From the NCBI RefSeq assembly GCF_020911725.1, contig NZ_CP076620.1, positions 3,275,001 through 3,339,000 of the forward strand: a stretch of 64,000 nucleotides of DNA, given 5' to 3'. The stretch comes from Clostridium cadaveris. GTDB taxonomy: Bacteria > Bacillota > Clostridia > Clostridiales > Clostridiaceae. Of the stretch, positions 28,149 through 37,813 are shown one piece after another. The position numbers and the translations under genes were made by a program. The notes under the pieces are model-generated. The model did no database searches. It worked only from the letters and a program-made list of their open reading frames with translations, and was not told the origin of the DNA. Position 1 is the first letter of the stretch. Every line of letters starts with the position of its first letter.

Positions 28149-29701
28149 GAAGTTTTCTCCTTATTTCTAAAAAGTTTCTCTTTTATATAATTATAGCTAA
28201 AAACGCCTAAAATTATAATAAGCACTACATATATAATAATACCTAAAAATATAGATATCAAGCAAGCAAGGCTACTTCCTACATAATTATTCCTTAAAAA
28301 TGTGAAAGATGCTATGACCCCAATTATCATAACAAGGCTTGCAAAAGCTGGTTTTATAAGAACATCATTTAGATTCACCTTAACTTGAAGCTTCTTCTTC
28401 ATAAAACTATAATTAAGCATTGCTGCAACAATATAAGCAGAAACTGTTGCAATTACAGCTCCATATATATTAAGTGATTTGACAGGCACCAAAAACCATG
28501 TTAGAACTATTTTTACTATACATCCTATAAAAAGATTTAAAACCGGTCTGTAGATATGACCAGTACCTTGTAGTATTGATGTTGTAGTCTGAGCTAAAAT
28601 TATAAATAATATAGAAAATGATAAATACTTTAATATCTCATACCCATCTGCATGTCCAGGGAAAAGCATGTTCATTATAGGGTTTGCTAAAGCATATAAT
28701 CCTAACACTGATGGCAACCCTATTGCAAATGACAGCTTAAATGACAAAGATATTTTCTCAAATACTTCTTGTTTTCTTCTTAGGATAAACGCTTCTGATA
28801 TTATAGGAACAAGGGATGCTCCTAATGCTATAGATATAGTTAACGGAATATTTACTACCACTGATGCCTTTCCTGAGAGCTGACCAAATAGCATGGTAGC
28901 TTCTTTATGAGTAAAGCCTGCACTTAAAAGTTTTTGTGGAACTAGTAAAGAGTCAATAAGAGACATTATAGTTCCTACAGTTGCCCCTAATGAAATTGGT
29001 ATAGCTGTATAAATAAGCTTGCCCATCACTCCAACGTCACTTTTAAACTTATATCCTCTAGGAAATAACCTACGTCTTTCTTTATTAAACATTTTTGTTA
29101 AGTATATGCAGGCTAATATTCCTCCTGCAGCAGCTCCGAAGGCTCCCCCTCCTGCTGAAAATTCAATTCCATTTGGCAAAAGTAAATAAGCTAATCCTAC
29201 TCCTACTATTACTCTTCCTATTTGTTCTATTATTTGAGATTTAGCCGTAGGATTCATGTTTTGAAGTCCTTGAAAGAATCCCCTGTAGCAGCTGACTATA
29301 GATATGAACATAGGTGCAAATGCTATTCCTATGATTGAATAGTAAGCCTTAGGATCCCATTTTAAAAATCCTATTATAGGTTTCGCTAATAATAAGAGAC
29401 ACAATGTACCTCCCACTCCAAGCATGCCCATAAATATTAAAGATGACTTTAATATCTTTCCTATACCTTCTTTATCATTCATAGCATTTCTTTCAGAAAC
29501 TAGCTTTGATATAGCTACCGGTCCTCCTGATGCTATACCTATAAAAAACATATATAAAGGATATGACATTTGGTAATACCCGATTCCTTCGTCACCTATG
29601 AGCATTATCAGCGGCCATCTAAAAAAAAGTCCTAAGAACTTTGCTATTATTCCAGCAGCCCCAAGTATTAATGTTCCCTTAAGCAAAGATTGTTTTTTCA
29701 T
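28145..29701 (-). CDS. spoVB: stage V sporulation protein B / MurJ-like lipid flippase
   Basis: 518-residue polytopic membrane protein of the MOP superfamily with about 14 helices. The N-terminus (GTLILGAAGIIAKFLGLFFRWPL) and the SGGPVAISKLVSE region are typical of SpoVB/YabM, which flips lipid-linked precursors for spore cortex or vegetative peptidoglycan. Directly upstream of and overlapping mazG, downstream of spoVT, as in B. subtilis. Confidence 0.9.
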   Translation of the reverse strand: MKKQSLLKGTLILGAAGIIAKFLGLFFRWPLIMLIGDEGIGYYQMSYPLYMFFIGIASGGPVAISKLVSERNAMNDKEGIGKILKSSLIFMGMLGVGGTLCLLLLAKPIIGFLKWDPKAYYSIIGIAFAPMFISIVSCYRGFFQGLQNMNPTAKSQIIEQIGRVIVGVGLAYLLLPNGIEFSAGGGAFGAAAGGILACIYLTKMFNKERRRLFPRGYKFKSDVGVMGKLIYTAIPISLGATVGTIMSLIDSLLVPQKLLSAGFTHKEATMLFGQLSGKASVVVNIPLTISIALGASLVPIISEAFILRRKQEVFEKISLSFKLSFAIGLPSVLGLYALANPIMNMLFPGHADGYEILKYLSFSILFIILAQTTTSILQGTGHIYRPVLNLFIGCIVKIVLTWFLVPVKSLNIYGAVIATVSAYIVAAMLNYSFMKKKLQVKVNLNDVLIKPAFASLVMIIGVIASFTFLRNNYVGSSLACLISIFLGIIIYVVLIIILGVFSYNYIKEKLFRNKEKTS

Positions 29702-29821
29702 ATACCCTTCTCCTCTTCTATAATACTATTAGTATTTCTATTTTAAAATTTGATGTATTATTACTAAATTTTATTTGGAGGGTATATATTTAATATTTAT
29801 GTCAATAATTTTAAAAGAAAA

Positions 29822-29849
29822 AATAAATGGCAGCATGCTGCCATTTATT
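29822..29849 (-). terminator. terminator of spoVT
   Basis: Perfect 28-base palindrome overlapping the spoVT stop codon, followed by TTTTTTC on the minus strand. Confidence 0.85.
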
Positions 29850-30402
29850 GTTCCATTTGTTTTCCTAAGAAGGCTGATGCTGTTTCTGCTAGTTTCAATT
29901 CTAATTCTCCAAACTTCTCCCCTGATTGTTTGGATATGATTGCTACTGCACCAATAGCATCGCCTTCTGCTATTATAGGAGCTATTACTTGAGTTGAATA
30001 CTTTTCTGCAATTTCTTCTTCACTATAAAGAGATATACTCTTACTACTTCCTCCTTCTCCTAATATAATAGCTTTTCTATCATCCATTACTTTTTCTAAA
30101 TCATCGCTTATTTTCTTTTCTAGATAATCTTTCTTTGGAGCTCCGCTCACTGATATAAATGCATCTTTATCTGCAATCAAAACTATATGTCCAATTGATT
30201 GTTGTAATGACTCAGCATATTCTCTTGAGAAATCAGAAAGCTCGCCGATTGGAGAATATTTCTTTAGTATAACTCCTCCTTCTCTATCAGTAAAAATCTC
30301 TAAAGGATCTCCTTCTCTGATTCTTAAAGTTCTTCTTATTTCTTTTGGTATAACTACTCTTCCAAGATCATCTATTCTTCTTACTATGCCTGTAGCTTTC
30401 AT
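29845..30402 (-). CDS. spoVT: stage V sporulation protein T
   Basis: 185 residues. Transition-state regulator made in the forespore that tunes sigma-G genes. The N-terminal AbrB-type DNA-binding domain (MKATGIVRRIDDLGRVVIPKEIRRTL, residues 1-50) is followed by a GAF domain (about 55-180, AVAIISKQSGEKFG). Monocistronic with good ribosome-binding site AAGGAGG. Confidence 0.97.
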   Translation of the reverse strand: MKATGIVRRIDDLGRVVIPKEIRRTLRIREGDPLEIFTDREGGVILKKYSPIGELSDFSREYAESLQQSIGHIVLIADKDAFISVSGAPKKDYLEKKISDDLEKVMDDRKAIILGEGGSSKSISLYSEEEIAEKYSTQVIAPIIAEGDAIGAVAIISKQSGEKFGELELKLAETASAFLGKQMEQ

Positions 30403-30563
30403 TATTTTACCTCCTTGGATATTATGAAATCCTTCTAATTTATAAGCTTCTTAGCTGTAATAATATTATTTGTATAGGAATGGAATATTATACACATATG
30501 TTTGTTTTTTATTTTTTTATCTATATTTCTCCACTTTGCTATCTATAAACTTCTATACAAACA

Positions 30564-30592
30564 AAACGAGACCGTTATAAACGATCTCGTTT
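30564..30592 (-). terminator. terminator of prsA
   Basis: Stem AAACGAGA (30564-30571) with TCTCGTTT (30585-30592), extended inward with one mismatch, then T-run on the minus strand. Confidence 0.8.
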
Positions 30593-30601
30593 CTTAAAAT
30601 C

Positions 30602-31606
30602 TTATTGATTTAAATTTTTTTCATTTATTTCAACTTTTAATTCTTTTTTCCACTCATCTACAGTTTTAGTATACGCTTCGTTTTGTTTAGTTTGAAGAAG
30701 ATAAGTTTTTATTTGATCTTTAACTTCATCTAGAGGTTTAACTACTGCATCTGTTTTTAAATCAGTTGCCTTGATTATATGATATCCAAACTGAGTCTTA
30801 ACTGGGCCTGATATCTCTCCCTCTTTAAGCTTGCTTGCTGCTGCCATAAAATCTGCATCATAACTAGTATTAGTATATTCTACAAAACCTAACTCGCCGC
30901 CTTTATCCTTAGTTCCATCAGTTCCATATTCTGCTGCTAAGGCTTTGAAATCTCCACCATTATCTAGCTTTGTCTTTATTTCTTTTGCCTTATCTTCGCT
31001 ATCAACTAGTATGTGATATAATGTAGCACCTGGATGTGTTGTAAATTTACTGTCCTTATTTTCATTGTAATATGCTTCAATGTCACTATCCTCTACAGTA
31101 ACATCTTTTATTATATAATTCTCAACCTTTTTAGCTATTAAGCTGTTCTTTATAGCAGTTTTTAATGAATCTTCTGTAAGCTTAGAATCCTCTAACGCAC
31201 TCTTAAATTTATCTTCATCTCCAAAAGCAGCTTTCATAGTTTCAAATTGAGTTTCTATTTCCTTATTTAATTCTTCTTCATCAGAAATTAATCCTAATTC
31301 ATCAGCTTTCTTTAAATATACCTTTTCAAGAACCATAGAATCTAGCATACTCTTCTTTTGCTTATTGAATGCTTCGCTGGTCTTACTATCCTTCATATAG
31401 TTTTCACCATATTGTTGTGTAAATTGCTCCTTTAGATATTCTAATTCTTTATCTAAATCTCCATAAGTTATTTTTTCTGAACCTACTTTTGCAACTACGC
31501 TTTTGTTTATAGCCTCTGGAGTCTTTTCTATCAAATTACATCCTACAGCAGCTGTTGATAGCATTGCTACAAGAGCTACAGCTATTATTTTTTTAGTATT
31601 TTTCAC
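30602..31606 (-). CDS. prsA: PrsA-like foldase lipoprotein (parvulin peptidyl-prolyl isomerase)
   Basis: 334 residues, exported and lipid-anchored (lipobox AVGC, Cys23). The N-terminal SurA-like helical chaperone region (40-195) surrounds a parvulin PPIase domain (about 195-290, TLYHILVDSEDKAKEIKTKLDNGGDF and GGELGFVEY). It assists folding of secreted proteins outside the membrane. It starts at GTG 31606 behind GGGGGA. Between mfd and spoVT. Confidence 0.93.
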   Translation of the reverse strand: MKNTKKIIAVALVAMLSTAAVGCNLIEKTPEAINKSVVAKVGSEKITYGDLDKELEYLKEQFTQQYGENYMKDSKTSEAFNKQKKSMLDSMVLEKVYLKKADELGLISDEEELNKEIETQFETMKAAFGDEDKFKSALEDSKLTEDSLKTAIKNSLIAKKVENYIIKDVTVEDSDIEAYYNENKDSKFTTHPGATLYHILVDSEDKAKEIKTKLDNGGDFKALAAEYGTDGTKDKGGELGFVEYTNTSYDADFMAAASKLKEGEISGPVKTQFGYHIIKATDLKTDAVVKPLDEVKDQIKTYLLQTKQNEAYTKTVDEWKKELKVEINEKNLNQ

Positions 31607-31735
31607 TTTACTTCCCCCGCTTCATATTTTAATTTATAAGCACTTATTTCATTATAAAGTTTTTAATATAGTTCTTCAAATTAAATTTTTATAAACAGCT
31701 TAATTATATCATCATATTACTGATAATACAATTTT

Positions 31736-34700
31736 TTACTCAATTTCCGACTTTAAGTATTCCATTAAATTTTTGAATATACCAAGCATATCTTCTCTAT
31801 TTATAGTCTGAAGTTTAAAACCAAAAGCCGGCTTTTCTCCAAGCTTAAATATTATATTTTTATTATACTTTTTCATGATTGCTTTCATAAGCTTATCATT
31901 AAAACTATCTCTAGAATCAAACTGGAATACAACTTCCTGACCTTTCTCCCTGATCTCTTCGATACCAAAGTTCTTAGCCATACTCCTTATATACGCTATA
32001 TTCATAAGGTTGTATACAGGATCCGGAATCGTTGAGAACCTGTCTTCTAATTCTTCTTTTATGTCCATAAGGTCATCAAAACTGCCTATAGCTGCAATTT
32101 TCTTATATATTTCAATTTTTTGAACTTCATCATCAATATATTTATCAGGTATATAAGCATCAACTTTTACATCCATAACTGTTTCTATAGGTTCCTTTTC
32201 TATATCACCCTTTATTAACTTTATTGTGTCTTCAAGCATTCTACAATATAAATCATAACCTATAGTAGCCATATGTCCATGCTGTGCAGAACCCATCATA
32301 TTTCCTGCACCTCTTATCTCCAAATCTCTCATTGCAATTTTGAAACCCGATCCAAGTTCTGTAAAATCCTTCAAAGCCTTAAGTCTTTTTTCAGCGACCT
32401 CTGTTAGAATTTTATCCTTTCTATAAGTAAAATATGCATAGGCTATTCTATCAGATCTTCCAACCCTTCCTCTAAGCTGGTAAAGCTGAGATAATCCCAT
32501 TCGATCAGAATCATAAATTATAATAGTATTAACATTCTGTATATCTATTCCAGTCTCTATAATAGTTGTACACACTAATATATTTATTTCATTATCCATG
32601 AATTTCATCATGACATTTTCTAGTTCTCTTTCAGTCATCTGTCCATGTGCTATACCAACATTAGCTTCTGGAACAAGCTTTTGAAGATATGATGCCATGT
32701 TCTTTATGTCCTCTACTCTATTATAAACAAAGTACACTTGCCCCTTTCTATTTAGTTCTCTTAAAATTGCATCTTTTATAAGCTGATCATTATACTCCAC
32801 CACATAGGTTTGAATAGGATATCTTTCCTCTGGGGGAGTTTCAATTACACTTATATCCCTAACCCCTGTAAGTGACATATGTAGTGTTCTTGGAATAGGG
32901 GTTGCACTTAACGTTACTACATCTATATTTTTCTTTAAACTCTTTATCTTTTCTTTCTGAGCAACTCCAAATCTCTGCTCTTCATCTATTATTAAAAGTC
33001 CTAAATCTTTAAACTCTATATCTTTTGATACAAGTCTGTGAGTTCCTACAAGTATGTCTATATTTCCTTCTTTCACAGACTTTAAAGTTGATTTTTGCTG
33101 AGTTGTCGTCCTAAATCTGCTTATCATGTCTATTCTTATAGGAAAATCCGAAAATCTCTTTTTCATATTTGTATAATGCTGCTCAGCAAGTATTGTTGTT
33201 GGCACCAAAAATGCAACTTGCTTTCCTTCCATGACCGCTTTAAATGCAGCTCTTAATGCTACTTCTGTTTTGCCATACCCAACATCTCCACATATAAGTC
33301 TGTCCATAGGTTTATCAGATTCCATGTCCTTTTTTATTTCTTCTAAGGATGTAAGCTGATCTGGTGTCTCTTGGAATGGAAATTCATCTTCAAATTGCCT
33401 TTGCCAAGGTGTATCTTTTGAAAATTTATATCCCTTTAATGCAGCTCTTGAAGCATATAGTTTAACTAAATCTCCAGCTATCTCATTTATTGACTTTTTA
33501 GCCTTTGCTTTTGCTTTTGTCCATTCACTTCCACCAAGCTTATTTACCTTTGGTGCCTTGCCTTCGCTGCCAATATATTTTTGAACCAAATCGAGCTGGT
33601 CTACAGGAACATATAGCTGGTCACCTTTGTCATAGGTTATATCTAAATAATCCCTTTTCTTTCCTTGAACTTCTATTTGTTTTATCCCCTTATATACACC
33701 TATTCCATGGTTTGTATGAACTACATAATCACCAGGTTTAAGTTCCGCAAAGCTCTTAATTTTTGAAGTTCCTTTTTGTTTAGATGCTCTCTTTGATGTC
33801 TTTCTTTTTGCTTTCCCAAATACCTCTTGGTCTGATATAACGCAGATTTTAAATTCAGGATATTCATATCCTTTTAAAAGGTTTCCAAAAGTTACTACAA
33901 CCTCTCCAAATCCTATATTATCTACAGAATCACTATAACGGGCTTCTAGTCCTCTATCCCTAAGAGTATCTACTAGTCTTTCTCCTCTAGGTCTTGTGCC
34001 TGAAAGTATAAGTGTCTTGTACCCATTTTGCTTCTTATCCTTTATATCTTCGATAAGAAGGTCAAGCTGTCCATGATAACTACTTGGAGTTATCTGAGAA
34101 AAATTGTTTAATGCTCTTGGTTTCAGTATGCTGGTGCTTTTAGCTATAGATTCTATAGTAAATACTTTTCCAAGTTCTAATGTGTCCATAAGTATTTCTT
34201 TAGGAATCATTAACTCACCCTGTCTTGGCAGTATATCTCCTCTCTGAAGGAATGCACTATAGCTGTATTCAAATTCTGTGTACACACTCTCAAGTTTGCC
34301 ATTACATCTTTGAATATCATCAATTATTATGTAACTATCCCCTATATAATCAAAAAATGTAGAGGTTTTTTCAAAAAAATACGGTATATAGCTCTCAATT
34401 GTTTCAAAGGAGCATATTTCTTTAAGTTCTTCTAAATTTCTTTTTACTATCTTTTTTATCTTATCTACAAGAGACTTATTCTTTTTATTTTCTTTTAGAG
34501 ATATAAATTTTTGATAATCTTCTTCTATTGCATTATATCCTCTTAAAATATCCTGGTTCTTTAATATAACTTCCTTAGCAGGGAAAATTTCTATTCTTTT
34601 TACCTTATCTATACTCCTCTGAGATTCTACATTAAATGTCCTTATAGAATCTATCTCATCATCAAATAGCTCAATTCTATATGGATAAACTGATATGGTA

Positions 34701-35254
34701 GGGAATATATCTAATATGCCTCCCCTGATAGAAAATTGACCTTTTCCATCAACCATATCCATTCTCTCATATCCGCATTGTACCAATCTTTCAGACAATT
34801 CAATAAGGTCTATCTGTTTTCCTACTTTAAGGGTGGTTGTATACTCTTTAAAAAGTTCTATAGGTGTGTATCTTGAACTAAGTACATCTATAGATGTTAC
34901 TATTATCTTTTTACCTTTAGATACCATCTCTTTAATAACTTTAAGTCTTTCCCATCTTAAATCACCTGATATAGCATCTATATTATAAAAAACCACATCT
35001 TTTGATGGTAAGTAATATACTTCACTTATATAAAAACTTAAATCCTCATAAAGATTTTTAGCTTCCATATCACTGCTGGTAAATATAAATAAAGGCTTGT
35101 CTATGCCCTCATATATACCATTTATTATGTATGAACGCGCTGACTCAGATACTCCATATATTCCTATAGGAAATTTTTCTCTTTCTATCTGCAACATTAA
35201 TTCTTCATATTTTTTGTCTGTTTTAAAAGGCTTCATCAGCCCCTCAAGTCTCAT
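31736..35254 (-). CDS. mfd: transcription-repair coupling factor Mfd
   Basis: 1,172 residues. Removes stalled RNA polymerase from lesions and recruits UvrA. Order of domains: UvrB-like N-terminus, RNA-polymerase-interacting CarD-like domain (LKPGDYVVHTNHGIGVYKGI, about residue 500), SF2 translocase with Walker A GDVGYGKTE and DEEQ box IIDEEQRFG, the RecG-like motif GRVGRSDRIAYAY, and a C-terminal TRCF domain that masks the UvrA site. A second ATG six codons downstream has a closer GAGGGG, so the exact start is uncertain. Between pth and prsA. Confidence 0.98.
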   Translation of the reverse strand: MRLEGLMKPFKTDKKYEELMLQIEREKFPIGIYGVSESARSYIINGIYEGIDKPLFIFTSSDMEAKNLYEDLSFYISEVYYLPSKDVVFYNIDAISGDLRWERLKVIKEMVSKGKKIIVTSIDVLSSRYTPIELFKEYTTTLKVGKQIDLIELSERLVQCGYERMDMVDGKGQFSIRGGILDIFPTISVYPYRIELFDDEIDSIRTFNVESQRSIDKVKRIEIFPAKEVILKNQDILRGYNAIEEDYQKFISLKENKKNKSLVDKIKKIVKRNLEELKEICSFETIESYIPYFFEKTSTFFDYIGDSYIIIDDIQRCNGKLESVYTEFEYSYSAFLQRGDILPRQGELMIPKEILMDTLELGKVFTIESIAKSTSILKPRALNNFSQITPSSYHGQLDLLIEDIKDKKQNGYKTLILSGTRPRGERLVDTLRDRGLEARYSDSVDNIGFGEVVVTFGNLLKGYEYPEFKICVISDQEVFGKAKRKTSKRASKQKGTSKIKSFAELKPGDYVVHTNHGIGVYKGIKQIEVQGKKRDYLDITYDKGDQLYVPVDQLDLVQKYIGSEGKAPKVNKLGGSEWTKAKAKAKKSINEIAGDLVKLYASRAALKGYKFSKDTPWQRQFEDEFPFQETPDQLTSLEEIKKDMESDKPMDRLICGDVGYGKTEVALRAAFKAVMEGKQVAFLVPTTILAEQHYTNMKKRFSDFPIRIDMISRFRTTTQQKSTLKSVKEGNIDILVGTHRLVSKDIEFKDLGLLIIDEEQRFGVAQKEKIKSLKKNIDVVTLSATPIPRTLHMSLTGVRDISVIETPPEERYPIQTYVVEYNDQLIKDAILRELNRKGQVYFVYNRVEDIKNMASYLQKLVPEANVGIAHGQMTERELENVMMKFMDNEINILVCTTIIETGIDIQNVNTIIIYDSDRMGLSQLYQLRGRVGRSDRIAYAYFTYRKDKILTEVAEKRLKALKDFTELGSGFKIAMRDLEIRGAGNMMGSAQHGHMATIGYDLYCRMLEDTIKLIKGDIEKEPIETVMDVKVDAYIPDKYIDDEVQKIEIYKKIAAIGSFDDLMDIKEELEDRFSTIPDPVYNLMNIAYIRSMAKNFGIEEIREKGQEVVFQFDSRDSFNDKLMKAIMKKYNKNIIFKLGEKPAFGFKLQTINREDMLGIFKNLMEYLKSEIE

Positions 35255-35306
35255 GCTATAATCACCGCCTTACTCAATCCCTATTTTAACTTGTACATGA
35301 GAAAAC

Positions 35307-35327
35307 GAACCTTATTTTGTAAGGTTC
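35307..35327 (-). terminator. weak terminator between pth and mfd
   Basis: Stem GAACCTTA (35307-35314) with TAAGGTTC (35320-35327), then GTTTTCTC on the minus strand. Read-through into mfd is likely. Confidence 0.5.
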
Positions 35328-35351
35328 TAGTATGATTTCTATTTTAAATAT

Positions 35352-35927
35352 TTACTCAGTATCAGCTGCATTAAATCCATTAAATTTGTTCATAGCTTCA
35401 TTAGTATCTTTTGTCATAATTGTTATTGCTGCTTCTGAAGATGCCTCTAAGGCTTTATTTAAAATTGTTCTTTCTTCTGGCGTAAACTTCCCAAGAACAT
35501 GAGAAACTAGGTTCCCCTTTGGAGCTCCAACTCCAACCTTTACTCTTGGGAACATATCTCCGCCAAGACAGCTTATTATGCTTTTAATGCCATTATGACC
35601 TCCTGCACTTCCCTTTACCCTTATTCTAAGCTTTCCTATGTCTAAACTTATATCGTCATATATAACTACTATGTCTTCATGGGGAATCTTATAAAAATTT
35701 GCAACTTCACCAATGCTCTCTCCACTTAAGTTCATGTATGTAGTGGGTTTAAGAAGCATAACCTTCTTACCATCGATGAAACCTTCTCCATAAACACCTT
35801 TAAATTTTACCCTATTTAACTCAATATTATACTTTTTTGAAATAATATCTATAGCATCAAATCCCACATTATGTCTTGTGCCTCTATATTCTTCTCCGGG
35901 ATTTCCAAGTCCAACAATTAAATACAT
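35352..35927 (-). CDS. pth: peptidyl-tRNA hydrolase
   Basis: 191 residues. Recycles peptidyl-tRNA released from ribosomes. Family signatures: [25 protein letters not shown] with the catalytic His near residue 20, [13 protein letters not shown], and [12 protein letters not shown]. The pth-mfd order is conserved, though the fin gene seen in Bacillus is absent between them. Confidence 0.97.
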   Translation of the reverse strand: MYLIVGLGNPGEEYRGTRHNVGFDAIDIISKKYNIELNRVKFKGVYGEGFIDGKKVMLLKPTTYMNLSGESIGEVANFYKIPHEDIVVIYDDISLDIGKLRIRVKGSAGGHNGIKSIISCLGGDMFPRVKVGVGAPKGNLVSHVLGKFTPEERTILNKALEASSEAAITIMTKDTNEAMNKFNGFNAADTE

Positions 35928-36000
35928 TTATTATCCTCCTGCGTAACTATTAAGTTTATCTTTATATTATATCATTTATATAATAATTATATAATATAAA

Positions 36001-36221
36001 AAAGTAAATGCTTTTAAATCCTTTGCTGATGAAGGCTTAATGCGTTTCAGAAAACATGAAACATATACTTTCGATTTTAAACTTCATGTGGTAGAGTTAT
36101 ATAGCTATGAAGAACGGAAAGAGACAATAAATACATAAAGTATTATAACGAAAAACGAATTAAAGAGAAACTAGGATGGATAAGTCCTGTAAAATACAGA
36201 CTCATTCTCTTAGCTGCATAA
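36001..36221 (+). pseudogene. IS3-family transposase relic (OrfA start joined to OrfB end)
   Basis: Frame 36001-36138 reads EGLMRFRKHETYTFDFKLHVVELY, a typical OrfA helix-turn-helix N-terminus without start or remainder. A second segment, 36138-36221, reads YYNEKRIKEKLGWISPVKYR, the C-terminus of an IS3 OrfB integrase. Everything between them in a real element has been deleted. Confidence 0.75.
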
Positions 36222-36243
36222 ACTAATTGCTTATGTTAATAAA

Positions 36244-36505
36244 TTAAATCCTTTTAAAATAATCTATATAATCAGTGATTGCAGATTCTAGTTCATTATA
36301 TGAATTGAATCTTTTAAGTAATACATTTTAGATTTTAACTTTTCTAACTCAGACATCTCACTTTCTTTTTTACGTTTACCACGGCCGTCCTATAAAGTCT
36401 CTATGCCTTTTGTTTGATACTTTTTTATCCAAGAATAGACTTGTTGGTAAGATACTTTATATTTTTAGCAGTTATCAATTTTACTTCATTAGAAATTCTT
36501 TTTGA
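36244..36505 (-). pseudogene. second IS3-family transposase relic, inverted
   Basis: On the minus strand one finds KKYQTKGIETL, a stop, then DGRGKRKKESEMSELEKLKSK (OrfA middle, with leucine-zipper start), then KRFNSYNELESAITDYIDYF (OrfB near C-terminus) ending at 36244. It has several frame breaks. It points opposite to the relic at 36001-36221, and the two together contain non-overlapping parts of one element, suggesting inversion plus deletions. Confidence 0.7.
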
Positions 36506-36521
36506 TATAAAAAATACTCCT

Positions 36522-36564
36522 CCTTATGATAGACATTTTATTATTTTATGTGTCTATCATAAGG
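36522..36564. repeat. 14-base inverted repeat beside the IS relics
   Basis: CCTTATGATAGACA (36522-36535) and TGTCTATCATAAGG (36551-36564) are perfect inverse copies around a 15-base loop. They may be an IS end. On the minus strand a T-run follows, so the structure can also terminate the htrA-like gene. Confidence 0.65.
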
Positions 36565-36580
36565 GGAGCATATCATTTTT

Positions 36581-37723
36581 TTATTTTTTTTCAGTTAATC
36601 TCACTTTTAGATTCATGCACTCACCATTTCTCCACACTTTTACTCCTACCTCATCTCCTATATTATAGCCCTTTAGTATGGAGGTTAAATCAGAAAATTG
36701 TCTAACTTTTTTTCCAGCAAATTCTAATATCACATCTGTAGGCTTTACTCCTGCATTATACAAAGGTTGATCTTTTGCAACTTCTTGAACATAAACACCT
36801 TCCATGGACTTGTTGTTAGATTTTATCTCTCCGCCCTTCAATCCTAAAACTGGTTTTTCTCCACTCTCTACTGATTTACTTTTGGTTATGACTTCTGAAA
36901 TTTCTCTTATATCAATAGCAATCCCTATATTGTCAGAAAAGCTGCCCTGAATAGCATTTGAGGCTATTATACCTATAGCTTCGCCATTCTCATTGCACAA
37001 TAGTCCGCCTCTGTTATATTGATTTATTTTAGCATCAGTTTTAAACCCTTTGTATTCGATATTATTTCCAGTTTCATCTTTCATAGTAATTTTAGAATAG
37101 CTGCTTACTATACCCTGAGTAGCAAAAGGGGAATTTTCCTCACCAAGAGGATTTCCTACTGCTATAACCTTATCGCCTATATTAACCTTGCTTATATCTC
37201 CCAATTTAATGACAGGAAGTCCCATTACATCTACCTTTAAAACAGCGACATCCATAACTTTATTGTAATATAATAATTTTGATTTTATAGGCTTCATACC
37301 TTGAGATGCTATCTTAACGTATATATCAACTGCCTTTTCTACGCTACTATAATTAGTTATTATATAGCCTTCACTATCCATTATAACTCCAGAAGTTATT
37401 TTTCCTGTTCCAATATCGGTGAAATTTTCTCTTGATGTACTTATTCCAACTACATAGGGGGATATCTCATCGATGATAGATTTTTGATCTGTAGGTTTAT
37501 TTAATGTCTTGTCATCTTCTGTATCTGATGATAAATCAGAAAACAATTTATTTGTTATACCATTGGCACTGAGTTTGATGTCTATCACATAAGAGGCTCC
37601 GCAAGCACCTGATATAAATGCTACTCCCACTATTATAATTAATTTTATAGCTCTATGAATTTGTCTTCTTTTCCCATGCTTTTTAAATGTTATCTTCCCT
37701 ATCTCATTGCCGTCTTGATCCAT
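36581..37723 (-). CDS. HtrA/DegP-like trypsin-fold protein lacking catalytic residues
   Basis: 380 residues. A cytoplasmic basic start, one transmembrane helix (about 25-47), a linker, a trypsin-like domain (85-275) and a C-terminal PDZ domain (290-375). The position of the catalytic His (usual TNxHV) reads TNYSSV with Ser126. The Asp is kept (MDVAVLK, Asp158). The usual GNSGGP reads YNRGGL, with Arg238 for the nucleophile. It is therefore predicted to be proteolytically inactive, perhaps a sensor or scaffold that binds unfolded exported proteins through the PDZ domain. GGAGG lies eight bases before ATG 37723; the longer GTG start at 37732 overlaps that site. Downstream of a sensor kinase pair, like the CssRS-HtrA stress circuit. 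Confidence 0.88.
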   Translation of the reverse strand: MDQDGNEIGKITFKKHGKRRQIHRAIKLIIIVGVAFISGACGASYVIDIKLSANGITNKLFSDLSSDTEDDKTLNKPTDQKSIIDEISPYVVGISTSRENFTDIGTGKITSGVIMDSEGYIITNYSSVEKAVDIYVKIASQGMKPIKSKLLYYNKVMDVAVLKVDVMGLPVIKLGDISKVNIGDKVIAVGNPLGEENSPFATQGIVSSYSKITMKDETGNNIEYKGFKTDAKINQYNRGGLLCNENGEAIGIIASNAIQGSFSDNIGIAIDIREISEVITKSKSVESGEKPVLGLKGGEIKSNNKSMEGVYVQEVAKDQPLYNAGVKPTDVILEFAGKKVRQFSDLTSILKGYNIGDEVGVKVWRNGECMNLKVRLTEKK

Positions 37724-37813
37724 AAAGCACACCTCCTATAATTTCAAAGAGATTATACATTATTACTTTAAACTCAGTATGAACAATGTATTATTTATAT
37801 ATAAATTTGTTAT

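Noticed and set aside
36414-36668. 84-codon plus-strand frame near the IS relics
   Set aside because: It spans the inverted repeat and the antisense of the htrA-like gene end. Low-complexity hydrophobic translation, no ribosome-binding site.
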